The notes under the pieces were generated by a model that saw nothing but the letters and a program-made list of their open reading frames with translations, did no database searches and was not told where the DNA came from. Shown here piece after piece: positions 11,316 through 22,934 of a DNA stretch of 64,000 nt. Numbering within the stretch: position 1 is the stretch's first letter; the number at the start of each line of letters is the position of its first letter. Made by a program: the position numbers and the translations under genes. Origin of the DNA: Syngnathus acus (lineage: Eukaryota; Chordata; Actinopteri; Syngnathiformes; Syngnathidae); contig NC_051095.1 of assembly GCF_901709675.1 (NCBI RefSeq), positions 677,001 through 741,000 of the forward strand. The letters are read 5' to 3'.

Positions 11316-14300
11316 TCACGCGCTGGGCTTCTTGGCTCGCTTCTTCTCCGTTTTGCTTCGTTCCTTCTCCAGATGTTTCTGTAGGCACAAACGTCCTCAC
11401 TCACGTTGACGTTTTGGCCGTTGTGGTGCGGCGCGGCGCGGGGCGGGACCTCACCTGCAACTTGTCATAATGCATCTGGCTGCTGCAGTGCGTCTTCTTG
11501 GCCACGTCCTCGTTGGAGTAAAAAAGGAGACAGACGCGGCAGTAGTAACCCATCTTGATGTGTTCCACACCTGCACAAAGCACAGCAGACAGAAGCTCTG
11601 TTAGCGGCGAATCAATACCGAGAAGACACTGCCGCCGCCGCCGCCCGCTTACCGATAGCTTTGTCGGGGTCATACGGTGGCAGCGGCAAAGCCGCCGCGG
11701 GTTTACTTTCAACGAGCGAGGGGGGGGCAGCCTTGTTCTGATCGGCTAACGGCTCCTCCGTCGGCTGCATCAAACAAAGCAAATGATTCAGCGGATGGAT
11801 ACAAGAAAGTGCAGCATGTTAACAAAACTCACTTCCTGGCACACGGGAACATCCGGAATCTTCTCTGGGATGGCCACTTCCATCTTCACAGGTGAGCTTA
11901 GTGCAGCTTCTTCCTCCTGAGGTTCCATTTGCTCGTCTTCTTGTGGTTTCTTCTGTTCCTCTTCAAGCTCCGCCTCGGGTTTGTCTGCCTCAGGTTTGTC
12001 CGCCTCGGGTTTGTCTGCCTCAGGTTTGTCCGCCTCAGGTTTGTCCGCCTCAGGTTTGTCCGTTGCCGCCGTCTCCTCCTCCTCCTCCTCCTCCTCCTCT
12101 TTTAGCGTTATTTCCTCTTGGGACTTTGGCTGCTCTTGTTCCTCCTGAGGTTTGAGGTCTTTTGGCGTCTCGTCGTCGTGGTCCTTGGATTTCTTCATTT
12201 CTTCTTTGCGTTCCTCTTTCTCCTTTATTTTCTTGGCTGGAGGCTCTTCAGAGGATTTGGAGGATGAGCCGCTTATCGCCCTCTTGGTGGTGCTGGGACA
12301 GCTATGGCTACACATACACCTCGTATTACTTTCACTTTGGAAGAAGAAACAGGAGTTATGCGCCCGTCGGACTGGACAGATATTTTCCCGCGGTCCGAGA
12401 GAACACCCGAGCCGTCGGGAGCTCACCCGTATTTGAGCTGCGTGTACTTCCTGCTGACGTAGACGAGGAGACGTCTACCGTTCAACTTTGGCTGGTTGGT
12501 TTTGTAGGCTTCGGCCATTTCATCTGCCGCCTCTGCCTTCTCCATCTCCAGGAAACACTGCAGACAAAGACTTTTGTTCAAACAGAGGGACCACTGTCCA
12601 CCATCTGGGTGAGTTTCCTACCTCTCTCTTGATGGGATTCAGGAAATACTTTTTGACTTTGCCAAAGGGCTCGGCCAATTTGAGGACATCCTCATCCTCG
12701 TACTTGCCGTTGGGCAGCTGACCCACGTACACCACCCTGCCTTTGCCGGACTGCAACCGCAGCAAGTCGGGGTCGTTAGCCGAACGGCGTTAGCTGAACG
12801 CCGTTAGCGGAACGCTGGCCGGCGGGCCGCATGACGAGCGGGTCATCCTCACCTGGATGGTCGGGTAGGTCAAAGAGTGGTTGACCCTGACCGGGCGTCC
12901 GCATACCGATGCCATGACGTTGCCGTTGTAGAACTTGACCATGGCCCGAGCTTCTTCTTCGGTGGAAAACTGTAGGAACGCCTGACGAGATACGGCGCGT
13001 GCGTTAGTCAAAGCGTCATCTGCGACCGTCGGCCTGCGGACTCGCTCTACCTCGGGCCTCCAGTCCAGAACCAGATGCTTTATCACTTTCCCGAAGGGTG
13101 TAGCCAGTCCCAGCAACTCGTCCAGGAATTTGTAGCCTCGCCTGAAGCCCTGGATGTTGACCACCCGTAGCCCCTGACAGGAGGGAAAAGGTCACTTCCT
13201 GTCTTCAAAAGCCGTCATTTGGAGGCTTCACGGTTATGGATGCGAGTAGCGCCGGCCGACACCTACCCCCTTCCTGGACGGGTCTGCAGAGAAGAAGAAA
13301 GACTGAGCATCGTCGTCACGTGATCATCGCGCCGACGCCAGCCTTCTCGCGGCGGCTTACCAATGTCGTCGGACTCGTCTTCATCCGCCGCCTCTTTCTC
13401 GTCCTCGTCGGGGAGCTCGTCCAGTGTCACAAAGTCCTCCATGTTCTCCAGGAAGTCCTCATCCTGACCACACAGAGACCGCCATCAGAGATTGGACCGA
13501 AACGTTGCTGGCCATTTCTCCCCATGTAAATAAATGCTCCATTAGAAAAATGATTTGCCTTAAACCAGGCCAGCCGGGTGAGTGCTCAAAAACAATTTCA
13601 ATCGTGAGGGAAAAGTCCTTATGTTTGGAAAAGTGACACACACAAAGTGAAATCGATTTGTTTTGATCGGAATGATTATGACGGAAAACTGTGAGCGACA
13701 AAAAAGGACGGTAAAGACTGAAACGTCGGTCATCCGAAAGGTGTGTTTGGGTAACACGCCCGACCTTTCCCTGGATATTCCAACGTTTGGTGAAGAAATT
13801 ACCTCCCCCGTTGCCTGCTCGAGGTGACTTTCCGCTTCGGTCAGCCACTCCTTGGCCTCGTCCCCCAGCTGGGCAGCGCCGCCCGCATCTGCAGGCGTCT
13901 CACCCGTGACATCATCGCCCTTCAAGTCAGCATCCGTGGCGACGCTATCCGCATGATCGTCAGGAGCCTGTGAAGATGTCTCCTTGAGAAGAATCCTCCA
14001 CGACATAAGTGTCATACTCGAGGCCCAGATACGGCCCGCCACATCATTTTATGTGACAAATGTTGCGTCGACTTTGTGCCATTACTAAAATTACAAATTG
14101 TCTTCACTTTAAAAAAAACAATAATAATTGGACATTGCTATCAATTTATATCACCGTTCAGCTTTTTCAAAAATGTGAACAATTTTTACTAGTCTGATTT
14201 CAAAACCAGTTATTCATCAGTTTGTTGTGTAGCCGTTGTGAGCCCCGTTTTGCCGACCGCGTCACCTTATTGTGAACGCCGAGGTCTCCTCCCTCAGGCT

Positions 14301-17146
14301 CCTTCTCCTCTTCCTCGCTGACTTTTTCCTCCTCGTCAGCACCCGTGGCACTCCGATGCTCCTCGCCTTCATCTTCAGCCTCCCCCTCCCGCACTCCGGC
14401 CGCCACTTCGTCGTCCGCCTCGCCCTCCGCCTCGCCCTCCGAAGCCGATTTGTTCTCGTCGTCTCGGCTACTGGAAGGCGAGCGGGGTGGAGATGACCTC
14501 CTCTTGTTGTCGGCCTTCCAGTTGCTTCCCGATTCCTTCTGTCTGCGGTTGATGCTGTTGACAAACAAGGGTGTGAAGGCGCAGTTCCGCCGACATGGCG
14601 TTCGTTCGTTCGCTCGTTGGTTGGCTGGCGGCGCAGACTCACTTGAGGGTCTTGTACTTGGTGCAGATGTTGAGGCGGACGGCTCGCCCTTTGATTGTGA
14701 GCGGATTGACCGTGTAGTACTTGACCATCATCTCGGCGTCCTCGGGTCGTCCCAACTGGATGAAGCCCTGGTGACGGCAGCGCACAGGTTAGTGTGAGCG
14801 GGAGGAAACGAGTAGGAGGTTGAGCCTTTTCTTCATCTCCAGATGACTATCGAGGTCATTTGTTTGGAAGCAGGGCAGCGTGTCACCTGGTCTGTCAAGA
14901 AGAGATGTTTCTCCACCACGCCAAAGCGAGCGGCCACCGTCAGCAGCTCCTTCTTCTTGTCTTCTTCTCTGGGGAGGTTGGAGAAGAAGACCACCTGGCT
15001 GCCGCGATGCGGGGCGTCCCAGGGCGCTCGGTCCGACGAGCGATCTTCCTTCTGCCCGGGGTCGCAATAGATTGGCGCGTCAGGACGGAGGCGGGCGGGC
15101 GCGTTGCCACGGCGACGTCACCTGGATGACTACCAGCCTCCTTGACAGATAGAAGGTGATGGGCTTCCCGTAGAGCATAGCGGAATTTTGCTGGTAGTAG
15201 TTGACCATGGCCATCGCCTCCTCATGCGTCTCCAACTCCAGGAACGCCTGCCAATGCTGACAGTCAGACACGCGCCACAGCGCGGGCGCTCTTTGGAAAA
15301 AGAAATCATACCTTGGTCTTGAGGACCAAGTGCTCCTGGAGACGACCGAAAGGTTCGGCGAAAGAAAACAACGTTTTGTTGCTGAGTGGCTTCCTGTCGT
15401 ATTTCACCACCACCACCCTGCTCCTCAGCTGTGGGGACAACCAAACGATATATTCATATCACAGAGGACCAACAACGTGCACCAAAAAGGCAAATCGAGA
15501 AATATAAACACCGACCACGTCTGGTTCCGAGCGGTTCTGCCGTGACATGCCGAGACCCGGAGACGGTCCCGATCCTTACACGGGCAAAAAAAAGAAAAAA
15601 GAAAGAACGTGGAGCGCTAGCCATCACACCATTACGTGACGGAAAAGAGGCGGGTCTCACCCCAACTGGACGGCATCCTGGCCGCCGGGCCGGGCCCCGA
15701 GGGTGCGGGTCCCAGCAGACCGGCCGACAGGTTGGTGGACTCCATGATGGGGCTAAAATGCAGAGCACATGAACATGGGCGCAGCGGCATCAAAACAGGA
15801 AGGACTCCACGGCAGAATCGTAGAAGTTAGCCAAAAACAAAATTAGGGTCATAATCATTTGTGGGCGAAGGGGCAGCAAACGGATTTGTATTTTTTTTTT
15901 AACCTCACAACAATCTGAACTTTACAGCACAAACAGATTAGAGGAAAGCTCGTAAACGCCAGACATGAATTGTTTTGTTCCTGAATGGACTTTCAAGCGT
16001 TTGTTTGGACAATTCCACAAAGATGGCGACGGCCACTCGCTCCGGCTCGGTTACCTTCTGCTTGGAGCCCCACTGAGATCCCACTCGGGGTACCTGCGAT
16101 GTCACGACAAAAAGAAGGCAGGCGGTCATCATCCAAAGCACGCCAACGCGGCAAGTGTTTGCTTCTGACTTACATGTTGAGGAGCACACGCCTGTTCTCA
16201 GCATGTCGGAGTCCGTTGGTGTGTTGGGTCCACTCCTACACGCATACACAAAAATAAGCCCAGACACACACACACACACCGAGGTTGCTATGGCAACTGA
16301 CCCGCACCACACGGTTCCCCGTTGTGTGCAAGGTGACGTATGTGTGTCCAAAGTGAACTTTTATCATTAATGTGTGCAAGATGAAAAAGGAGAGCATTCT
16401 TGACGGGAAGAAGACCAAATGGAAGACGGGCGACAGAGCGGTCGCTTCCCGTGTGACTGACTAAAAGATGGCAGCGGGAAGGAGGAGTGGCTACTCACCA
16501 TATTGGAATGCACGTCAAAATCACAAAGAGAGCACACGTGTGGGAATCGGGGAGGCGGTGCTCCCAAAAAGTCTTGGACTTTTCCCAGTGACGGGGAGCC
16601 CTTCCTGCGCTGCGGGAAGGCGCTCTGGGAGAGCGACGCCCCCTGCTGACCGCTGAAGGAATCGCGGTGCAAAAGTTCAGCGTACGACGTCTCTCGGTTC
16701 CCGCCGCCGAAATTCAAGCCAATTCCGTGGCTGACAGAAGCAAAGCCAAAGTCGGAAGAGCCCGAACCGTGACCGAAAGAGGAGGCGGCGCCACCGCGCA
16801 TCCTGCCCCCGTCATCCCAGCCGGAGGAGGAAGGCCCCCGGGCCGCCTTGCGATTTTTGAGCTGCAGGAGGATCTGCGGGAGCGTTTCCACACTGATGTC
16901 CTTTTCAGGGATCTGGGCCAGAACATCCAGATCGGAGGGTGAGAGCCCCAAGCTGGCGAAAAGCTTCATGGTGCCACCAAGAGGGCCACCGCCGCAAGGC
17001 ATGAGAGAGCCGCTGTCCTGGTTGTCCGAAGCGCTGCCGCCCATCTGGCGTACTGGCCGTTGCTCGCTCATGCTGAAGCTTAAGGACTCGGCGGCGGCAG
17101 CCAGGTGGCCCCGCCCCGGTGCGAACCCTTTCGAAGCTCCGTCCAT
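11316..17146 (-). CDS. matr3: Matrin-3-like nuclear RNA-binding protein with two zinc fingers and four RRMs (21 coding exons)
   Basis: Exons listed 3' to 5' of the gene: 11316-11378, 11455-11570, 11653-11764, 11833-12292, 12427-12557, 12622-12750, 12853-12981, 13051-13173, 13267-13283, 13361-13463, 13803-13967, 14266-14554, 14643-14767, 14887-15051, 15122-15247, 15312-15428, 15519-15574, 15661-15752, 16055-16093, 16174-16235, 16499-17146. They sum to 3267 nt in phase (1088 residues). The N-terminus ([23 protein letters not shown]) and the C-terminal finger ([10 protein letters not shown]...THCSSQMHY) match MATR3 closely. Finger 1 is [12 protein letters not shown] plus [11 protein letters not shown] (~205-228), followed by YPEWD. 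RRMs: A ~300-380, B ~397-475, C ~669-752, D ~753-838. RRM B is followed by an RS/Glu-rich linker and the motif [10 protein letters not shown]. After D comes a Glu-rich tail with six DKPEA repeats. Human MATR3 has two RRMs. The symbol is by resemblance; it may be matr3l1.1 or 1.2. The 56-nt exon at 15519 rests on phase and a weak donor. Confidence 0.87.
11971..12060 (-). repeat. Coding minisatellite, six 15-bp units encoding DKPEA
   Basis: Six tandem 15-bp units read GACAAACCTGAGGCG with silent C/T and A/G differences, encoding (DKPEA)6 in frame. A (GAG)n run encoding nine or ten Glu lies next to it at about 12073-12100. Unit number is likely to vary between alleles without breaking the frame. 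Confidence 0.9.
14015..14061. mobile_element. Short interspersed repeat fragment (GGCCCGCCACATCATTTTATGTG type)
   Basis: In a matrin-like intron, the segment ACTCGAGGCCCAGATACGGC and the GCCCGCCACATCATTTTATG that follows match a repeat end widespread in vertebrate genomes, usually placed with hAT elements. A related fragment with CGGCCCGGATACGGCCCGCC lies at 34978-35005. Confidence 0.4.
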
Positions 17147-17227
17147 CGCAGGTCAAAGACGGCGAGAACAAGTTCAAGAGGTCTCCCGCGCAAAGTCAAG
17201 TCTGGAGGCCAAGAGGCATGTGGGGTC

Positions 17228-17920
17228 CTGAAAGAGAGTGAAGGACAAGCAGACATTGTGGTCTTCGCTCGTGACCACCGAGACCAGCAATCACTCACAG
17301 CCGACCCCGGCCTGACCGCTGCTACGCAAGCATGCGGACGAGCAGGAGGAGGTGGAGGAGGACAACCGGAATACAAACATCCTCTGCAGACACAAAGCAG
17401 GAAGCTCGAAGTAGAAAAGAAGATTCACGTGGTCAGAGAACCGCTTCGTAAAAGCAAGAACATCGTCAACAATCAACAGAGATAAAAAATAAAATAAAGA
17501 TTGGTCCAACCGCGAGGAATCCACTTCAAGGGGACTTGCAGTCGACCGACATGTTACAACATGGAAGCAGTTGTGCTAACACGTACTTGTGCTAACAATT
17601 AGCAGACATGCTAGCAGGTCAGATGTGTTGATATGAAGTCGAACGCAGGAGGTAGGTAGATAGATCGCAGAGAATCGCAGCGAGTAGGCTACGCACTGGA
17701 AAGTGCGAACAAGTATTCGCTTCCGAGTTCAATTGCACAAGTGTATCAAGTTAAATAAAGAAATGGAAAAATGGTAGCTTCGCCCGAGCTAACGTAAGCA
17801 TTAGCCCGTCGGGAAAACCGTCCGTGAACGCCATGAATATTTCCAAAACATAAATGCAGCTAAATGATGACTAACAAGCGGCCAAAGAATCAAATAAATG
17901 TTAAGGTTAAATCTTCCTAC
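17228..17920 (-). other. First intron of the - strand matrin-3-like gene
   Basis: The coding start exon is preceded by a strong acceptor (CACTCTCTTTCAG, exon edge 17227). Upstream, a donor GTAGGA at 17915-17920 follows a GC-rich leader. This intron of about 690 bp holds no other feature. Confidence 0.5.
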
Positions 17921-18050
17921 CCGTCCGAGTGTCCGTCTGCTTGGTAAAAGCTGCGAATCGTGCCCGAGCAACCGCGCAACTCTCGCGATATGCCGTCGTC
18001 AGCAACGTAGTGACGTCACTAGGCTTGCTGCTTTCCTTCGGGCTCAAGCT
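17921..18050 (-). promoter_or_regulatory. Leader exon and CRE/TCTCGCGA promoter of the - strand matrin-3-like gene
   Basis: The leader exon ends at 17921, immediately before the donor. Just upstream are TCTCGCGA at 17981-17988 and the CRE palindrome TGACGTCA at 18011-18018, in a CpG-dense patch. Both motifs are typical of TATA-less housekeeping promoters and lie where the start site should be. The start site itself is inferred. Confidence 0.55.
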
Positions 18051-19014
18051 AAGAAATAATGGTAAAAGAAACCGCACATTTTAGTGCAACTGGACATTTT
18101 GAAGTCAATGAAACACCAGCTTGATGTTAACCCGACATGACTGACAGCAAACTACATTTTGCGAAACAGATCTCAATGTCACTTTCTTTCTACGACGAAT
18201 AAGGAAAATGATCCATTGATTGAAGGTACCCAAAGACGGACGTTTAGCTATCGTCGATAGCAATGCACAAGCACGGCGCTACGCTACCAGCAGGTGGCAC
18301 TCCAAGACTTGTTCATGGCTTGAACTATTGCTGCTGAGTTTTTCCATTTGGATTCGATTGAGTCATGGATTCATTTGATTCGAGTTACATTCGAGTCTAT
18401 TTCCCCTTTTGCTAGACATACAGCCGTTGAACACATTACAACGTCAAATTGCTGTTAAAACGAAGACATTTGGAAATGTCAATTGCTCACTTGCAAACTG
18501 GGTGCACTACTCTTAGATTGTTTCTTTTTTTTTTTTAAACGTCATTGTGCGGCCTTGTTCTCGGACATGTACACCAGCACACATTTTCAGGGATCTTCTC
18601 ACCCTCTCGAAAACTTTGTTTCTATTTTTGTTCAGTGTTAGTCTTGAACTTTATTTGGATTGGTTAGTTGCAAATCCTCTTTCCCAAGTGAGGAGGATTC
18701 GTTCGTCAAGTTTGATTTAGAAGAGTCAGAGGTAAAAAAATTAAAAATAAATTCTAATTGGTGAGTTGTCGAGATTTAATTTTCAATGGGAACGCTGACA
18801 AAACAAATTTTGAACGATGCGTCCGCGAGGATATTCTGGCAAGTTTTTTTTCTCAAGTTTTCCTCGAGGTCGGTCATCGTCGGCTCTGTTTATTCGTGGC
18901 GTCCATTCGTTCCGTTGTTGAGCAAAGTCAACAAAGTCACTGTCACGCCGTTCCCGTTTCCATCCTGTTTGTGGCGTGACGCTCGCCGCTCACGCGGGAC
19001 GGCGGCCGCTCATT
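18051..19014. other. Intergenic, nothing recognised
   Basis: Mostly AT-rich unique sequence with a T run at 18526-18536. There is no coding exon, RNA or clear repeat. Confidence 0.3.
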
Positions 19015-19080
19015 CGAGGATAGAATAGATCTTTATTGTCATTGTCACACATGTACAACGACATTTAAAACCAACTTTTG
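19015..19080. mobile_element. Non-LTR/SINE-type 3'-end fragment
   Basis: GATAGAATAGATCTTTATTG followed by TCATTGTCACACATGTACAACGACATT matches the tail motif of a retroposon widespread in teleosts. Only this short end is recognisable. Confidence 0.35.
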
Positions 19081-20359
19081 CCTCTGAGGACAAACGTCCT
19101 TCATACTTTGTGGACGCGAAGAATCCGGAAAGTCTGGCCGGCAGTTGGATCGGTCACGCATGGTCCGTGTCGAATCACGAGTACTCAAATGAGCGCTTGG
19201 TACGTCACTGTCATCTTGTACAGAAGAAACAAACAAACCGCACGCGGAAAAGCGATTCACACACACACACACACACGACGATGTCACGCGGTCATGCACG
19301 CTCCGTCGCGTGCGCCGCTCGATTAAGAATATGTATGCGTGTTTGTCGGCAGCACTTTTGGCTTTCCGCCTGGTTTGGCGGCAGGCGGGCGGGCAGGCGG
19401 CGAAGAACACGTCCATCAGCGTAAATGTTTCATGGCTGTTTTGTCGTCGTTGTTTATCCGAGCAGCCGATTGAAATATTCATGGCACATTTTGTCAAACA
19501 AACATTCGATTTTTCAAGCGCTATGAATGATTCACGTCAGGCTCATTGATGCGCTTTCACCACCAGACCAGAAGATTTCTCGGGGTCGCCAGCCGCAAGC
19601 CGACTCGAAAAAAATCCCGTCGTATAGCAACGGGCGGCGTACGGCGCCGACTGCGTTTGGAATCGTTGCAGTCTCAGTCCCTCCGCGCTTTTGCCGGAAT
19701 TTTCCCTCAACCGTATTTTTGTTTCTCATCCAACAATTATGCAGTGTTGCACTCGAGACAAAACTAGCCGAGACCGGGACTGCTTCGACTGTCCGGGCAA
19801 ATGGTTTTGAAAAGGCTATTCGGAAGTAATGACATCATCCGCTCATTTCCAATTTCTTTTTAAAAAAATGATGGTGTGGGAAGAAAAAACAACTTTTTTT
19901 TTGGAACATCTGGGATGTTTCCTGCGAGATGTCTGCAAGAAAGGGCTTTTGTTCACACGTGTGCGTTAGGCCTCAAAGACCAACATCAGATTGGTAAAAA
20001 GACAAAGTGCTCCCGCGACGACGACGCCTCCTCCTCTTCCTCTTCTTCTCCGAAATGAAAAACTCCTACGCGTTTGGCAGACGCGGCGCACTGGAAGTTG
20101 ATTTTAAGTTGCTGGGATTCCGGACCAGGCGCAACCCTCCAACACAACAAAATGGACGCCGCTAATTTATTTTTGGTCAACAGGAATTTTTTCCTCAAGC
20201 GTAGTTGGATGGATTTTGTGAGCTTGGGTTCAACGCTGTCAACGCGGCGCGCGCTCGTCAATGCGTTGTCAAGATGGCGGCGGTATCACACGCCGCGAGC
20301 GCCCCCGGCGAAGGCCTTCCGTAGTTTGCGGGCGGCGCCGGCGGCCCAGACGGCAGACG
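19081..20359. other. Intergenic, nothing firm
   Basis: A (CA)n tract lies at 19258-19276 and a short (CTC)n patch at about 20028-20050. GC-rich patches alternate with AT-rich sequence. Open frames here have no domain character. Confidence 0.3.
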
Positions 20360-20680
20360 CTGATGCGCTCTGACAGCGTCTGCTAATTGGACTAAATTAA
20401 TTTACCTCGGGCGGCCATGTTGGCACAAAGCGGCGCTTGGCGCGTGAATAAGTGATGGCGGGCGGCGGGCGCGGCACACACTTTGTGAATCATTTAAGGA
20501 CACAATGTGCTAATTAGCAGCGGCGGAAAGGAAAGGCAGGAAAAAGTGGCTTTTGCGTCGGCAGTCGGCGGCTTTCAGTCGCAATTAAGACGCGGCGCGG
20601 CGCGCTGTCACTCGGGCGAGCGCGGCGTGTGCGGGCAGCGCTTCATTTATTCATCCGCTGAGCAGATGCTGAGTGCGGCG
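20360..20680. promoter_or_regulatory. Candidate conserved non-coding block
   Basis: Homeodomain cores (CTAATTGG, TTAATT, CTAATTAGC) are embedded in GC-rich, non-repetitive sequence with no coding potential, including TGCTAATTGGACTAAATTAA near 20380. This composition is typical of developmental enhancers near genes like ebf1. Conservation cannot be tested here. Confidence 0.3.
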
Positions 20681-20899
20681 GGGCTTTGGATGCTGCCAGG
20701 CCTCACGGGGGGGGGGGGGGGCAACTTGGATGGGAAAGAGGGGGTTGGTGAGGGGGCGGGGCAGGGGTGGAGTGGGGCGGGGGGTCCAAGGGATTGCTGC
20801 AGAAGTTTTCCTCACCCCCCCACCCACATCCACTTCATGAGGCGGCAAAAGGAAAGTAGCGAAGGCTGCCAACAAAATTGAACAAAACAAGTCCATTAG

Positions 20900-20980
20900 C
20901 ATTGATTGAATAGTTTGTGTGTTTGCCTCACACTTCTCAGTTCTCACGTTCCGGGTTTGAATCCAAACGGGCGTCGGACC
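20900..20980. mobile_element. tRNA-like SINE fragment
   Basis: GTTTGCCTCACACTTCTCAG is followed by GTTCCGGGTTTGAATCCA, a B-box-like stretch in the order seen in degraded tRNA-derived fish SINEs. No intact A box or cloverleaf is present, so I do not call a tRNA. Confidence 0.35.
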
Positions 20981-21029
20981 TTGAGCAGGCCCAAAGGTTC
21001 AAAGTTCAAAACGGGCGCACCAGACAATA

Positions 21030-21200
21030 GCCCCCACGCCCCGTTAAATGCCTAATTTATTCCCGCTCAGGCCCGGCAGGATACGCATTGGTGCAGGATT
21101 TATGCGTCGGCGGCGGCATGTTTATGCAGGAAGCTGCCAGTTTGGTTGGCGGCCGCCATTTATTAGCACGAATCTCATCGGGCCGGCCAATTGGTCGTCT
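21030..21200. promoter_or_regulatory. Candidate conserved non-coding block
   Basis: A non-repetitive stretch has repeated (C/T)TTTATT/GCCATTTATTAG and TTTATGC elements (Cdx/Hox-like TTTATG/TTTATT cores at 21053, 21099, 21120 and 21158) in a GC-rich setting. It has no coding potential. The call is by composition only. Confidence 0.25.
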
Positions 21201-21479
21201 CCTCCGCGAGGTGTCTTTGATGGGCGTAGGCGCGTCTCGGGCGCCGTAACGAGACGCCCGGGATGCGCCGAGCGTCCGCCGGGAAGGCCGCCGTTTGATG
21301 GCCGGCCCAAAACGCGCCGCAGAGATTCGGCGGGCGCCGCAAACAAAATGGAAGGCGAGGATGAGGAGGAGGAAGATCTCAGATGGTTTGGCAAGCCTTT
21401 TGACGACCCCCCCCCCAAAAACCTCCCCCTCACCCTCCCTCCATCTTAACGTTAATTTCCCCAACGTCTTTCAGCTTCC

Positions 21480-21660
21480 ACGCTGCCGTTGTGTGCGTGT
21501 GTTTAGGAATCTGCATGTGTGTATCAGTTTGTGTGTGTCTGTGCAAGTGTGTATGTCTCCTCATGAATGTGTGTGTCAGTGTTGATGAAGCTACGCATGT
21601 CTGTGTGTTTCTGTGTGCGAGTGGATTCAGGAATTTGTGTGTGTGTGTGTGTGTGTGCGC
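21480..21660. repeat. Degenerate (TG)n microsatellite tract
   Basis: A GTGTGT/GTGCGT-rich stretch ends in a pure (GT)n run at about 21638-21657. The open frames on both strands are artefacts of the repeat. Confidence 0.7.
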
Positions 21661-22299
21661 ACCGCATATTGGCACCGAGCACTCTCGATGTTCGTCTTAG
21701 TAGTTGCATCATGGGACAAGAGCGAGCGTCGCGCTGGCACAGCGTGGCGTCAAAGTCTAATCTCAGTAGCTGATGGCATCCAGCTCATGAATCAGTTTGT
21801 CAAGGTCCAATTGGCCCCACCCCACCCTCCCCCAGGCCCTCTTCACGACCCCCCCTCCCTCCCTCCAGCGGAGGAGACGTCCGCCACGTCGAGGTCAAGG
21901 AGAAACTGCTTTTGTTTCTTCAACTTCTCCAAAAGTGCCATCAGCCAAACAATAGGGAGGAAACCGAGCGCTCGACGCATCTTATTGATGGAGGGCGGAG
22001 ACACCAAACAACGCTAACTTAGCAACATGCTAAACCTCCTCATGTCAGTTCTTGTTACAAATTGACTCGAGACTCACCACCACTTGGCGGGGAGTTCTAG
22101 AAAAACGGCCTTCTTGCTTGGTCGTCCGCCGGCGTCGATCAAGCGCGCCATTGCCAGCTGCTGACTGGCAGCCATTTTGCTGAACTAACCAACGCAAATA
22201 GGCGATAAAAAGTTGACTTATTCACAGGAGGCTTGGCAAGCAGCATCGACAATGAGAAAAGACTAGAAGTGACTCTCCGAAGTTGACTGACCCACTTTG

Positions 22300-22934
22300 A
22301 CCAGGGGTGCGACTTATACTCCGGGGTAACTTATAAGCAAAATTATTAACACATTATTACTTGATTGTTATCACATTACTTGCTTACTAGTTTATCACTT
22401 CACGTGTTAGGCCTGTGGAATAATTAGAACTGCATCTGACGTCAGCGTCGCATTTACTTCCGGAGTCAGCAGAGTTGTTTATAAGTGACACAGAGGACGA
22501 AGATTTGGATGGATTTAATGATTTGGAGTGACACTTTTGATTCCAAAAACTTTTTTCTGTTATAGTTATTTGAATAACTCTTAAGATGTGACGTCAGGCA
22601 CGTTCTCAGCTCTGCGTTCTTGTAACGTTAGCATACCGTAGCGTTCAGACTGTTGTTGCCTATTCATGTCTGTTCTTGGTGTTGGATTTTGTCAAAAATG
22701 CGACTTATACTCCGATGCGACTTATACATGGTTTTTTTTTCTTCTTCTTTATTAATATCATTTTTTCTTCTTTTTTTTATGTTCTATTGTTATCATTTTC
22801 TGTATTTTTTACTTTTTTTCTTGTATTTCTTTTAATGTTCGAAATAAACAAAACAAACAAACCAACCAATTATGCATTTTCTGCATTGTGCGACTTGTAC
22901 TCCGGAGCGACTTATAGTCTGGAAAATACGGTAA
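22300..22934. mobile_element. MITE with GCGACTTATA terminal repeats (long copy)
   Basis: It begins GGGGTGCGACTTATACTCCG and ends GAGCGACTTATAGTCTGGAAAATACGGTA. It shares TIR-derived blocks and an internal region (AAAATTATTAACACATTATTA; CTGTTCTTGGTGTTGGATTT) with the copy at 49937-50476, and its ends with the perfect short copy at 39641-39811. Its left terminus is degraded. Confidence 0.55.

Noticed and set aside
20900-20980. Possible tRNA gene from the B-box-like GGGTTTGAATCC
   Set aside because: No A box at the right distance and no cloverleaf; better explained as a decayed SINE.
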